The position numbers were made by a program, and so were the translations under genes. A stretch of 64,000 bases of DNA from assembly GCF_001523745.2 (NCBI RefSeq), contig NZ_CP013386.1, positions 2,294,001 through 2,358,000 of the forward strand, in the 5' to 3' direction. How positions within the stretch are numbered: position 1 is the first letter of the stretch; each line of letters opens with the position of its first letter. The DNA comes from Burkholderia mayonis. Its GTDB lineage: Bacteria > Pseudomonadota > Gammaproteobacteria > Burkholderiales > Burkholderiaceae. Below, piece by piece: positions 27,492 to 36,465 of this stretch. The notes beneath the pieces were generated by a model. The model had not been told where the DNA came from. It did not search any database and saw nothing but the letters and a program-made list of their open reading frames with translations.

Positions 27492-28340
27492 ATGCACGCT
27501 ACACCCGCGGACCGCCGCGACGACGCGGTCCGGATCGTCACCGACCTCATTTCCCCCGCTCCCGCCGCCGCGCTCGCCGCGACGCTCGACCGCGACGCGC
27601 CCCCGCGCATCGGCGACGCGCTACCGCCGATCTGGCACTGGGCGTACTTCTGGACAGCCGCGCGACAATCCGGACTCGGCCCCGACGGCCACCGGCGCAC
27701 GGGCGGCTTCCTGCCCGATCTCGGCCTGCCGCGCCGGATGGCGGCAGGCGGCCGCCTGCGCTTTCTCGCGCCGCTCGCGATCGGCGATACCGCGACGCGT
27801 ACGTCGCGCGTCGCGTCGCTCACGCACAAGGACGGACACAGCGGCCGGCTCGCGTTCGTCACGGTCGAGCACGTGATCGAGTCGAACAGCGCGACCGTCA
27901 TCCACGAAGCGCAGGACATCGTCTATCGCGAGCCCGCCGAACCGGGCGCGCCGCTGCCGCCGCCGAAAGCACCGCCCTACGGCGCGCAGTGGCAACGCGA
28001 GATCGCGCCGACCGAGGCGCTCCTCTTTCGCTATTCGGCGCTGACCTTCAACGGCCATCGCATCCATTACGACCGATCCTATGCGCAGCAGGCGGAAGGC
28101 TATCCGGACCTCGTCGTTCACGGCCCGCTGATCGCGACGCTGCTGCTCGATCTCGTGTCGCACGCCATGCCGGAGGCTGTCGTCGTCGACTACGCATACC
28201 GGGCCGTGCGGCCGACGTTCTTCGGTCACGCGTTCACGCTGTGCGGCCGCCTCGCGCCCGACGGCAGCTCGGTCGAACTGTGGGCAAAAGATCACGACGG
28301 CTGGCTGACGATGTCCGCCCGCGCGTCGCTCGCCCGATAA
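27492..28340 (+). CDS. MaoC/HotDog-fold acyl-CoA hydratase (mesaconyl-CoA hydratase-like)
   Basis: A 282-residue double-HotDog protein. The N-terminal half (FAS1-like dehydratase domain) has IWHWAYFW, GFLPDLGLPRRM and RRMAAGGRLRF. The C-terminal half has the hydratase-2 style FRYSALTFNGHRIHYDR and YPDLVVHGPL, where the Asp/His dyad region lies. This arrangement matches fungal Htd2-like and bacterial mesaconyl-C4-CoA hydratases, which hydrate the double bond of C5 dicarboxyl-CoA esters. I chose ATG 27492 with GGAGA six bases upstream; an ATG four codons earlier is upstream of that site. It heads a four-gene operon with dehydrogenase, CoA-transferase and carrier. Confidence 0.82.
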   Translation: MHATPADRRDDAVRIVTDLISPAPAAALAATLDRDAPPRIGDALPPIWHWAYFWTAARQSGLGPDGHRRTGGFLPDLGLPRRMAAGGRLRFLAPLAIGDTATRTSRVASLTHKDGHSGRLAFVTVEHVIESNSATVIHEAQDIVYREPAEPGAPLPPPKAPPYGAQWQREIAPTEALLFRYSALTFNGHRIHYDRSYAQQAEGYPDLVVHGPLIATLLLDLVSHAMPEAVVVDYAYRAVRPTFFGHAFTLCGRLAPDGSSVELWAKDHDGWLTMSARASLAR

Positions 28341-28364
28341 CGTCAAACGTCGCCCCGAACACTC

Positions 28365-29525
28365 ATGAATCACGTCATCGATTCCTATCAAGACATCCGC
28401 GAAGCGGTCCGCGATCTCTGCAGTCAGTTCCCCGCCGAGTATTTCCGCAAGGTCGATGAAGCGCGCGGCTACCCCGAAGCATTCGTCGACGCGCTGACGA
28501 AAGCCGGCTGGCTCGCCGCGCTGATCCCGCAGGAATACGGCGGCTCGGGCCTCGGGCTCACCGAAGCGTCGGTCATCATGGAAGAGATCAACCGCTCGGG
28601 CGGCAATTCCGGCGCATGCCACGGCCAGATGTACAACATGGGCACGCTGCTGCGCCACGGCTCCGCCGAGCAGAAGCAGCGCTATCTGCCGCGCATCGCG
28701 TCCGGCGAGCTGCGGCTCCAGTCGATGGGCGTCACCGAGCCGACGACGGGCACCGACACGACGAAGATCAAGACGACGGCCGCACGGCGCGGCGACCGCT
28801 ACGTCGTGAACGGCCAGAAGGTTTGGATCTCGCGGATTCAGCACTCCGATCTGATGATCCTGCTCGCGCGCACAATGCCGTTGTCGGACGTGAAGAAGAA
28901 GAGCGAAGGCATGTCGATCTTTCTCGTCGATCTGCACGATGCGATCGGCAAGGGCATGACGGTTCGTCCGATCCCGAACATGGTGAATCACGAGACCAGC
29001 GAGCTGTTCTTCGACAACCTCGAGATTCCCGCCGAGAACCTGATCGGAGCAGAAGGCCAGGGCTTCAAGTACATCCTCGACGGGCTGAATGCGGAACGCA
29101 CGCTGATCGCGGCCGAGTGCATCGGCGACGGCTACTGGTTCATCGACAAGGTGTCGCAATACGTGAAGGATCGCGTCGTGTTCGGCCGCCCGATCGGCCA
29201 GAACCAGGGCGTGCAGTTCCCGATCGCGCGCGCGTACGTGAACATCGAGGCGGCGAGCCTGATGCGCTATCGCGCGTGCGCGCTGTTCGACGCGCAAGAG
29301 CCCTGCGGCGCGCAAGCGAACATGGCGAAGCTGCTCGCCGCGGATGCGTCGTGGGAAGCCGCGAACGCATGCCTGCAATTTCACGGCGGCTTCGGCTTCG
29401 CGTGCGAATACGACGTCGAGCGCAAGTTCCGCGAAACGCGCCTGTACCAGGTCGCGCCGATCTCGACGAACCTGATCCTGTCGCACGTGGCCGAGCACAT
29501 CCTCGGTCTGCCGCGCTCGTTCTGA
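28365..29525 (+). CDS. Acyl-CoA dehydrogenase
   Basis: A 386-residue FAD enzyme that introduces a trans-2 double bond into an acyl-CoA. It shows the flavin-loop VTEPTTGTD, the WIS segment (KVWISRIQHSD), and the family C-terminal FHGGFGFACEYDVER and FRETRLYQV. The usual MCAD-type catalytic Glu after RxxxIYE is absent here (RLYQVAPIST). Instead a Glu occurs in LNAERTLIAAECIG, the position used by isovaleryl-CoA and long-chain dehydrogenases, so the base has probably moved. This hints at a branched or carboxylated substrate. It is placed 25 bases after the hydratase and 13 before the CoA-transferase. It needs ETF as electron acceptor; an etf chimera is encoded about 4 kb away. Confidence 0.9.
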   Translation: MNHVIDSYQDIREAVRDLCSQFPAEYFRKVDEARGYPEAFVDALTKAGWLAALIPQEYGGSGLGLTEASVIMEEINRSGGNSGACHGQMYNMGTLLRHGSAEQKQRYLPRIASGELRLQSMGVTEPTTGTDTTKIKTTAARRGDRYVVNGQKVWISRIQHSDLMILLARTMPLSDVKKKSEGMSIFLVDLHDAIGKGMTVRPIPNMVNHETSELFFDNLEIPAENLIGAEGQGFKYILDGLNAERTLIAAECIGDGYWFIDKVSQYVKDRVVFGRPIGQNQGVQFPIARAYVNIEAASLMRYRACALFDAQEPCGAQANMAKLLAADASWEAANACLQFHGGFGFACEYDVERKFRETRLYQVAPISTNLILSHVAEHILGLPRSF

Positions 29526-29537
29526 CGGAGGACCGCC

Positions 29538-30716
29538 ATGCGCCCGCTTACCGGCATCACCGTCGTGACGTTCGAGCATGCGATCGCGGCGCCGTTCTGC
29601 ACGCGTCAGCTCGCCGATCTCGGCGCGCGCGTGATCAAGATCGAACGTCCCGGCACCGGCGACTTCGCGCGGCAATACGACGAGCGCGTGTCCGGACTCG
29701 CGTCGCATTTCGTGTGGACGAACCGCTCGAAGGAAAGCGTGACGCTCGACGTCAAGCAGCCGGAGGCCGTCGATATCGTGCATCAGCTGCTCGCGAACGC
29801 GGACGTGCTCGTGCAGAACCTCGCGCCCGGCGCGATGCAACGGCTCGGCTTCGACTACGCGTCGCTGCGCGATCGCTATCCGCATCTGATCGCCTGCGAC
29901 ATCTCGGGCTATGGGCTCGACGGCCCGTATCGCGACAAGAAAGCGTACGACCTGCTGATCCAGAGCGAATCGGGCTTTCTCAGCATCACGGGCACCGATG
30001 AGCATCCGGCGAAAGCCGGCTGCTCGATCGCCGACATCGCAGCAGGCATGTACGGGTATACGAACGTCCTCGCCGCGCTGATCGAGCGCGAGCGCACCGG
30101 GCGCGGGCGGCACATCGATCTGTCGATGCTCGAAAGCATGGTCGAGTGGATGAGCTATCCGCTCTACTACGCGATCGACGACCAGACTCCGCCGCGACGC
30201 ACCGGCGCATCGCACGCGACGATCTATCCGTACGGTCCGTTTCCGGCGGGCGACGGCAAGACCGTGATGCTCGGCCTGCAGAACGAACGCGAATGGACGC
30301 GCTTTTGCGACGTCGTCGTGCGCCTGCCCGACCTCGCCGCCGACGATCGCTTCTGCACGAACAGCCAGCGCTCGAGCCATCGGGACGCGCTCGAGCACAT
30401 CATCCGCACGGCCTTTTCGACGCTGACGGCCAACGAGGTGATCGCCCGCCTCGACGAGGCCGGCATCGCGAATGCGCAAGTCAACGACATGCAAGCGGTC
30501 TGGCAGCACGGCCAGCTCAAGGCGCGGCATCGCTGGACGCGCGTCGACACGCCGGCGGGCCCGGTGCCCGCGCTCTACCCGCCCGGACTCGCCGCGCAGG
30601 ACGAACCCGCGATGGCGCCCGTGCCGGCGCTCGGCCAGCACACGGAGGCGATCCTGCGCGAGCTCGGTTACGGCGACGACCGCATAGCCGGCTTGCGCGA
30701 CAAGCGCGTCGTCTAG
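29538..30716 (+). CDS. Class III (CaiB/BaiF) CoA-transferase
   Basis: A 392-residue family III CoA-transferase, which moves CoA between carboxylic acids through an aspartyl-CoA anhydride. The catalytic residue is D138 in KKAYDLLIQSESG; other signatures are FEHAIAAPF at the start, KIERPGTGDFAR, SGYGLDGPY and LSMLESMVEWM. GGAGGACCGCC precedes the ATG. In the operon context it probably activates the imported acid to its CoA ester for the dehydrogenase and hydratase; mesaconyl-, itaconyl- or citramalyl-CoA chemistry is consistent with the neighbours. Substrate not proven. Confidence 0.9.
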   Translation: MRPLTGITVVTFEHAIAAPFCTRQLADLGARVIKIERPGTGDFARQYDERVSGLASHFVWTNRSKESVTLDVKQPEAVDIVHQLLANADVLVQNLAPGAMQRLGFDYASLRDRYPHLIACDISGYGLDGPYRDKKAYDLLIQSESGFLSITGTDEHPAKAGCSIADIAAGMYGYTNVLAALIERERTGRGRHIDLSMLESMVEWMSYPLYYAIDDQTPPRRTGASHATIYPYGPFPAGDGKTVMLGLQNEREWTRFCDVVVRLPDLAADDRFCTNSQRSSHRDALEHIIRTAFSTLTANEVIARLDEAGIANAQVNDMQAVWQHGQLKARHRWTRVDTPAGPVPALYPPGLAAQDEPAMAPVPALGQHTEAILRELGYGDDRIAGLRDKRVV

Positions 30717-30790
30717 CGGCGATACCTGGCCGGGACCCCGCCCCAGAAGCAGGGCCGGCCGACACGCATCACCCCTATCAGGAGACACGC

Positions 30791-32173
30791 ATGACACCGA
30801 TCGTCAACGCGGCCGGTCGACTCGACCGCCTGCCCGTTTCACCGTTCCACTGGAAAATCCTCGGCCTGATCGCGGCCGGCGCGTTCCTCGACGCGTTCGA
30901 TCTCTATCTCGCGAACGGCGCCGTCGCCGCGATGGTGAAGACGGGCTTCGCCGATCTGCGCAGCGGCGCGACCTTCGTGTCGGCGACCTTCGTCGGCATG
31001 ATGATCGGGGCCGGCCTTGCCGGCTACGTCGGCGACCGGCTCGGCCGACGCTATTCGTATCAGCTGAATCTCGCGGTGTTCGGCCTCGCGTCGCTCGCCG
31101 CGTGCTTCGCCCCCGACATCCGCTGGCTGGTCGGCCTGCGCTTCGTGATGGGTCTCGGGCTCGGCGCGGAGCTCGTCGTCGCGGCCGGCACGCTCGCGGA
31201 GTTTGTTCCGCCGTCGACGCGCGGCAAGTGGGTGTCGCTGCTCGCGATCATCATCAACAGCGGCCTGTTCTTCGCGCTCGCCGTCGGCTATTGGGTCATC
31301 CCGAATCTCGGCTGGCGATACATGTTCGCGATCGCCGGATGCGGCGCGCTCGTCGTCTGGTTCCTGCGGCACCGGATGCCCGAATCGCCGCGCTGGCTCG
31401 AATCCGTCGGACGGCTCGACGAAGCGGAAAAGACGCTGCGGGACATCGAGCGCGAAGTCGCCGCGCAAGTCGGCGAACTGCCGCCCGTCAAACGCATCGT
31501 CGACCTGAACGTCGGCACGGCGCCGTTCAACGCGCTCTTCAAGCCCGACATGCGCAACCGCACGATCGTCGCCGCGATGACCGCGATCGCCGTCAACATC
31601 GGCCTGTACGGATTCATTGCATGGCTGCCGACGTTCTTCGTGTCGGAGGGATTGTCGGTCGTGAAGTCGCTCGGCTTCGTGATGCTGATGTCGATCGGCT
31701 CGCCCGTCGGCGGCGTGTGCGGCTACCTGATCGCGGACCGGATCGGCCGCGCGAAAGGCATCGTCTACGCGGCCGTCGTCAGCATCGTGCTCGGCTGGAT
31801 CTACGTGTCGCTGCGCGACGTCACGGCGATCGTCGTCGTCGGCTTCTGCCTCGTGACGGGCATCTACACGATCACGACGCTCGGCCTGTTCGGCTTCATT
31901 CCCGAGCTGTTCCCGACGGAGGTGCGGCTGCGCGGCACCGGCTTCGCGGGCATGACCGGCCGCGCCGCGTCGATCGCGACGCCGTATCTCGCGCTGACGC
32001 TCTACCAGCACTTCGGCGTGAGCGGTGTGATCGCGATGGTCAGCGCTATCTTCGTCGCGTTGTGCATCGCGATCGGGATGCTACGAATCGAGACGAGCCG
32101 GCATGCGCTCGAGGACATCTCGCCGACGACCGTCGAGGGCGATCGGGATGCCGCGCGGGCCGCGGCTCCGTGA
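30791..32173 (+). CDS. MFS transporter, metabolite:H+ symporter type
   Basis: A 460-residue 12-TM carrier. The A-motif region GYVGDRLGRRYSY follows TM2. RFVMGLGLGAELVVAAGTLAE is in TM4-5, PESPRWLESVGR in the central loop, and IADRIGRAKG is the second A-motif. The GAFLDAFDLYLANG opening and PESPRWL place it with sugar/organic-acid symporters. CAGGAGACACGC gives a strong ribosome site. It is the last gene of the catabolic operon, followed by a hairpin terminator, and probably imports the acid activated by the CoA-transferase. Confidence 0.9.
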   Translation: MTPIVNAAGRLDRLPVSPFHWKILGLIAAGAFLDAFDLYLANGAVAAMVKTGFADLRSGATFVSATFVGMMIGAGLAGYVGDRLGRRYSYQLNLAVFGLASLAACFAPDIRWLVGLRFVMGLGLGAELVVAAGTLAEFVPPSTRGKWVSLLAIIINSGLFFALAVGYWVIPNLGWRYMFAIAGCGALVVWFLRHRMPESPRWLESVGRLDEAEKTLRDIEREVAAQVGELPPVKRIVDLNVGTAPFNALFKPDMRNRTIVAAMTAIAVNIGLYGFIAWLPTFFVSEGLSVVKSLGFVMLMSIGSPVGGVCGYLIADRIGRAKGIVYAAVVSIVLGWIYVSLRDVTAIVVVGFCLVTGIYTITTLGLFGFIPELFPTEVRLRGTGFAGMTGRAASIATPYLALTLYQHFGVSGVIAMVSAIFVALCIAIGMLRIETSRHALEDISPTTVEGDRDAARAAAP

Positions 32174-32188
32174 CATGTCGTGGAGTGT

Positions 32189-32214
32189 CGCTGCCGCTTC
32201 GGGCGGCGCTTTTT
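32189..32214 (+). terminator. Hairpin terminator after the catabolic operon
   Basis: GC(T)GCCGC and GGCGGCGC pair around TTCG, with one bulge, followed by TTTTT. The remaining gap to 32561 holds no supported gene. Confidence 0.7.
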
Positions 32215-32561
32215 GATTGAATGGCGATCTCCGCGCTTCATCGCACGGGAATCGCGTTTGGCCCGCAGCTTGCGTGATTCGAATCGGGCGTGTGCGTGGA
32301 TCGCTCGAGTCTGCGCTGTTGCAGCGATTGCTTCGGAATGCGCTATTTCCGATCGACGTTTCGATCTTCACCAAGCGTCGGACAACGCCGGAAATGGAAT
32401 GCATTCGGGCCGTACAGTCGCTCGCCGTCGGCCGCATGCTCTTCATTGTCGCCTGACGAGCGACGAGCCGTGAATGTTGGATGTCGAATGTCGAACAGAC
32501 TGGCTACGCCGAGACCGCGCGGCGGTTGCATCCGGACTTCCGCCTGCGAAGGACGCGACCG

Positions 32562-33401
32562 TCACTCGGACGTTCCCGATCGACGGTATGCCGCGCAAGC
32601 GAGCAGCCGCTGCGCCCGCAACATGACCGGGCGATCCACCATCTTCCCGTCGACGGTAATCGCCCCCGCTTCGGCGCGCGACATCGCGTCGACGACGCGC
32701 GCCGCCCAATCCAGCTCGCGCTCGCTCGGGCTGTAGCACGCATGCACGGCCGCGACCTGCGCCGGGTGAATGCAGAGCTTCGCGCCGAAGCCGTAATGCT
32801 TGCCGTTCAGCGTGTCGGCGGTCAGCCGGTCGACGTCGTGCACGTCGGGCGTCACGCCGTCGACGGGCGCGTCGAGCCCCGCGACGCGAGACACGAGCGC
32901 CAGTTGCGCACGATGCGGATTCAGCGGATCGCGATCGTCATCCATCCCCATTTCGGCGATGAAATCGAGCGTGCCGAACATCAGGCGCTTCACGCACGGC
33001 GCTTTCGCGATATCCATCGCCGACCACATGCCTTGCGCGGTCTCGATGAGCGGAAAGATCGGCACCTTGCGCCGCGCGCGCTCGACCACGGCGACGACAT
33101 CGTCCGGACGCTCGGCTTTCGGGATCACGATGCCCGCCACCCCGTCGAGCGCAGCGAGCTTCGCATCCTGTTCGAACCAGCGCGTGTCGCGGCCGTTGAT
33201 CCGCACGAGCACCGGGTGGCTGCGGGACGCCCACGCGGCGACGGCTTCGCGCGCCGCTTCCTTCGCGGCCGGCTCGACCGCATCCTCGAGATCGACGATC
33301 ACCGCATCGGCACCGCTCGATAAAGCGCGCTCGAACCGGTCCGGCCGGCTACCCGGGACGAACAGATAGGACTGCGGCGCAATCGCGGCGTTGTTCGGCA
33401 T
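32562..33401 (-). CDS. HpcH/HpaI-family (CitE-like) acyl-CoA lyase
   Basis: A 279-residue TIM-barrel lyase of the CitE/CLYBL family, which cleaves or forms C-C bonds in malyl-, citramalyl- or related CoA esters. Motifs: SYLFVPGSRPDRFE at the start, VDLEDAVEP, RINGRDTRW, PLIETAQGMW (metal Glu), FGTLDFIAEMG (metal Asp) and GAKLCIHPAQV. The start ATG is preceded by AGGAGG. It is the second gene after the etf chimera on the minus strand and converges with the CoA-ester operon. A pathway CoA-transferase, hydratase, lyase would convert a C5 dicarboxylate to acetyl-CoA plus pyruvate or glyoxylate; this is inference. Confidence 0.9.
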   Translation of the reverse strand: MPNNAAIAPQSYLFVPGSRPDRFERALSSGADAVIVDLEDAVEPAAKEAAREAVAAWASRSHPVLVRINGRDTRWFEQDAKLAALDGVAGIVIPKAERPDDVVAVVERARRKVPIFPLIETAQGMWSAMDIAKAPCVKRLMFGTLDFIAEMGMDDDRDPLNPHRAQLALVSRVAGLDAPVDGVTPDVHDVDRLTADTLNGKHYGFGAKLCIHPAQVAAVHACYSPSERELDWAARVVDAMSRAEAGAITVDGKMVDRPVMLRAQRLLACAAYRRSGTSE

Positions 33402-33439
33402 GTTGGCCTCCTGCTTCAGATGGGTCGATGTCCGGCCGG

Positions 33440-34153
33440 TTACCGCGACGCGCCGGCGAGTTCCGGCACGAGCGTAAACAGATCGCCGACGAGGCCGTAG
33501 TCGGCCACGCTGAAGATCGGCGCTTCGGGGTCCTTGTTGATCGCGACGATCACCTTCGAATCCTTCATCCCCGCCAGATGCCAGATCGCGCCCGAAATGC
33601 CCACCGCGATGTACAGCTGCGGCGCAACGATCTTGCCCGTCTGGCCCACTTGGTAGTCGCTCGGCACGTAGCCCGCGTCGACCGCCGCGCTGAGCTTGTC
33701 CGCCAGCGGTTCCAGCACCTTCGTGTAGTTCTCGCCGCCGCCCAAGCCCCGGCCACCCGACACGATGATGCTCGCCGACGTCAGCTCCGGACGGTCCAGC
33801 TTCGTCACCTCGCGGCTCACGAACTGCGACGCGCCCGCATTCGCCGCCGTCTCGATCTTCTCGGCGCCGAGCGGCTGCACTTCGTCGTTCGATCCGACGA
33901 GAATCGCACGGTCCGCGCCGATCGCGACCGCCGTGCGAAGCGTTTCCTGAGCCTGCGCGGCGCCCACCGACACCGCGATCACTTCCGTCGCCACGCCCGC
34001 TTCCTTCAGGCGCACCGCCTCCTCGACCGCGATCTCGTCGAACGGATTCATCGACATCTTCACGTTCGCGATATCGACCCCCGTGCCGTCCGTCTTCACC
34101 CGGACCTTCACGTTGTAATCGACCACTCTCTTCACTGGCGCCGGGATTTTCAA
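33440..34153 (-). pseudogene. EtfB-EtfA chimera (in-frame fusion of two truncated ETF subunits)
   Basis: The 237-residue frame has two parts. Residues 1 to about 95 are the N-terminal part of ETF beta ([51 protein letters not shown]). Residues from about 97 are the C-terminal FAD-binding half of ETF alpha ([62 protein letters not shown]). Intact subunits are about 250 and 310 residues. In Burkholderia etfB precedes etfA, so one in-frame deletion would give this product. The likely start is TTG at 34153 with GGAGACGGAA upstream; it aligns with the usual Met of EtfB. A functional ETF seems unlikely, though the FAD-binding half is intact. It sits directly upstream of the CitE-like gene. Confidence 0.85.
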
Positions 34154-34572
34154 TTCCGTCTCCGAGCTGGATGGATGCGCGTCGTGCAATGGGATCGTCC
34201 ATTACACGCGGATTCGACGAACGCGACAACTATCGATTGGCTCTGCCGGTCATAGTCCGCGCCTATTGGACGAAACAGACCGTCCACAAGCGACGCGGCC
34301 CGGGAAACCCGGGCCGTTCCATCAGCGCGTCGCCAGCATCTCGGTGATCACAATGAAGCGCGCGATGTCGCTTTGTAGCCGGCGACGTCTTAACCGTCAT
34401 GGCAGGCTCGCTCAGCGCCGTTTCATGACGCACCGAACGTTGCAGACAATCCATTCGGCATCCGAAAGTACGACGCTACAATCAGCGAGCGCCGCACACT
34501 GCACATCGATCCAATCGACCGGCCGCCGAAAACGTCGAATGCATCCGTCTTCCGATGCGATTGCCATTCGCG
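34154..34572. other. Gap between etf chimera and mntH remnant
   Basis: About 420 bases. A possible hairpin with CGGCCCGGGAAACCCGGGCCG-like arms (about 34297-34316) is the only structure; it could be a terminator-like remnant. No supported gene. Confidence 0.4.
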
Positions 34573-35100
34573 TCAGCCCAGAAAGCCTGTCATGAGCAAC
34601 AGATTCGTTCCGCCGATCAACGCGAACAACGTCCATGCGACGACCTGCGCACCACGGCCGATCGCATAGTCGCTCATCAACGATCGATCGCTGACCGAGC
34701 GGATCAGCGGCCACATCGCGAACGGCAGTTGCACGCTCAACAGGACCTGACTCCACACGAGCAACTGCCCGATCGCACCGTCGCCGAGCCACAGCACGCC
34801 GATGAGCACCGGGACGCGAGCCCGCGCGTGATCAGGCGGCGCTGATAACACGGTATTTTCACGTGCAGGAAGCCGTCCATGATGACTTGGCCCGCGATCG
34901 TGCCGGTCAGCGTCGAACTCTGGCCGGACGCGAGCAGCGCGACGCCGAACAGCAAGGCCGCTGCGCCGCCGGCGATCGGCGTGATCAGCTTGTAGGCCTG
35001 CTCGATGTCGGCGACGCCCTGCCCGATCGCATGGAACGCCGCTCCGGCCAAAATCAGGATCGCCGCATTGACGAGCATGGCGACGAGCACTGGAAAGCGA
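34573..35100 (-). pseudogene. Truncated, frameshifted NRAMP (MntH-like) metal transporter
   Basis: Only the C-terminal third of an NRAMP divalent-metal/H+ symporter remains. Frame one (from about 35100 down to about 34830) reads IEQAYKLITPIAGGAAALLF, SSTLTGTIAGQVIMDGF and RRLITRG, a signature region of MntH. The sequence then continues in another frame as LLVWSQVLLSVQLPFAMWPL and ends TNLLLMTGFLG. The frameshift lies near 34820-34835. The N-terminal two thirds are absent: at about 35100 the sequence switches abruptly to an unrelated plus-strand gene fragment. Clearly non-functional. Confidence 0.85.
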
Positions 35101-35103
35101 CCT

Positions 35104-36413
35104 ACCACCCGCCGAGCGGAACGGAACTGCTGCTGTACGGCATCGCGCTGCCGTCGCTGCTGTCCATGGGCATCGCGTGGGGACGCAAGGCCGTCGGCCG
35201 GCTGCGCGAATCGCAGGCCGACGCACCACGGGAGACCGCCTCCGCTGCGCCTGCGGCCGATGCCTCGCAGGCTGCGGATGAAGAAGCCAGGCGCACATGG
35301 ACGATCGCGCTGCTCGACAGCGCCGTGCGACTCCCGACGGGCGCGACGACCGCCGAAATCGACGACGCCGCCCGCGACGAAACCGCCGTCGGTTTGCACC
35401 CCGAACTACGGCGACCCGACGGCACGGGCGTATTCGCGAGCGGCGTGGCATCGGTTTCGCTCGACCGTTTCGACGAAGGCTTGCTGCCGCCCGGCGCCGG
35501 CGCTGCGCTGAACGGCGAACATTGGCGCGCGCTGCTGCTCGCCGCGGACACGCTCGACGAATTGCTCGAGCGCCACGCGGTGCTGTCGATGGGCGACGCC
35601 AACCGCGCCGCCGAGCCGCTCAAGCTGCATCTGCTGCTGCCGGAGCGCTGGCAGCCGGTGGCGGCCACGCTCGCCGCGTGGCTCGACGCGCACGTCGCGC
35701 GCGAACGCTGGATGCCCGGCGTCGAACACGTGCAGACGCGAACGATCACGGACCCGGTGCAGGCGTGGATCGTCATCGACGAGCTGATCGCATCGCGCCA
35801 TCACGAGCCGTCGGCCGCGAGCCACATCGTGCTGGCGTGCGATTCGTCGCTGAGCGAGACGACCGTGCACGCGCTCGACAATGCCGGCGGGCTCTTCGGA
35901 CACAATCAACCGAACGGCCAGGTGCCGAGCGAAGGTGCATGTGCGCTGCTGCTCGCCCATCCCGTGTCGGCGGATGCGGCGGACGCCGCGCGCATCCACC
36001 GGCTCGTCGCGGCTCGCCGCCTCGATTCCGGCGACGCGGCGGCCAAGCCGCCGGCCGATACGCTCGCACAATTGCTCGACGCGGCGCGCGTGCAAACGGC
36101 CGCGTCCGGCCTCGAGACGGCCGACTGCGGACTCGTCAGCGACGCGGATCAGCGCAGCAGTCGCCGCGCCGAAATCGCCGGCGTCACCGAGCGGACATGG
36201 CCCGGCGACGCCCGCGGACGCTGCCGCCACCTCGGCATCACGAACGGGGAAAGCGGTGCGGCACTGGCGCTCGGCGTGATCGCGGTCGCCGGTTGGCGCG
36301 CGATCGACGCACAGCAGCCGACCTTCGCGGCATCGATCGGCGATCCGGTTGCGCGCGGCGTGATGCTCGTCACGCCCGCCCTGATCGCGCCCGACTTGGC
36401 AGCCGCGGCCTGA
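35104..36413 (+). pseudogene. 5'-truncated gene, probable T6SS-associated protein
   Basis: The frame is open across the junction with the mntH remnant and has no start of its own before an internal ATG at 35166 (415 residues). It begins mid-protein with a membrane-like LLLYGIALPSLLSMGIAWGRK. Then comes a long soluble part containing SHIVLACDSSLSETTVHAL and GACALLLAHP, which looks thiolase/ketosynthase-like, and a late GDARGRCRHLGITNGESGAALAL. I associate this type with accessory genes in Burkholderia type VI clusters because it converges on tssF, but I cannot name it. Codon use is normal, so truncation appears recent. Confidence 0.55.
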
Positions 36414-36465
36414 GCGAGCGCGGCGGCCCGCCGCACACGGACCGCCACCATGCCCGCTACGTCCG

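Noticed and set aside
27621..30797. 1058-codon minus-strand frame over the catabolic operon
   Set aside because: Antisense shadow of four clearly identified plus-strand enzymes.
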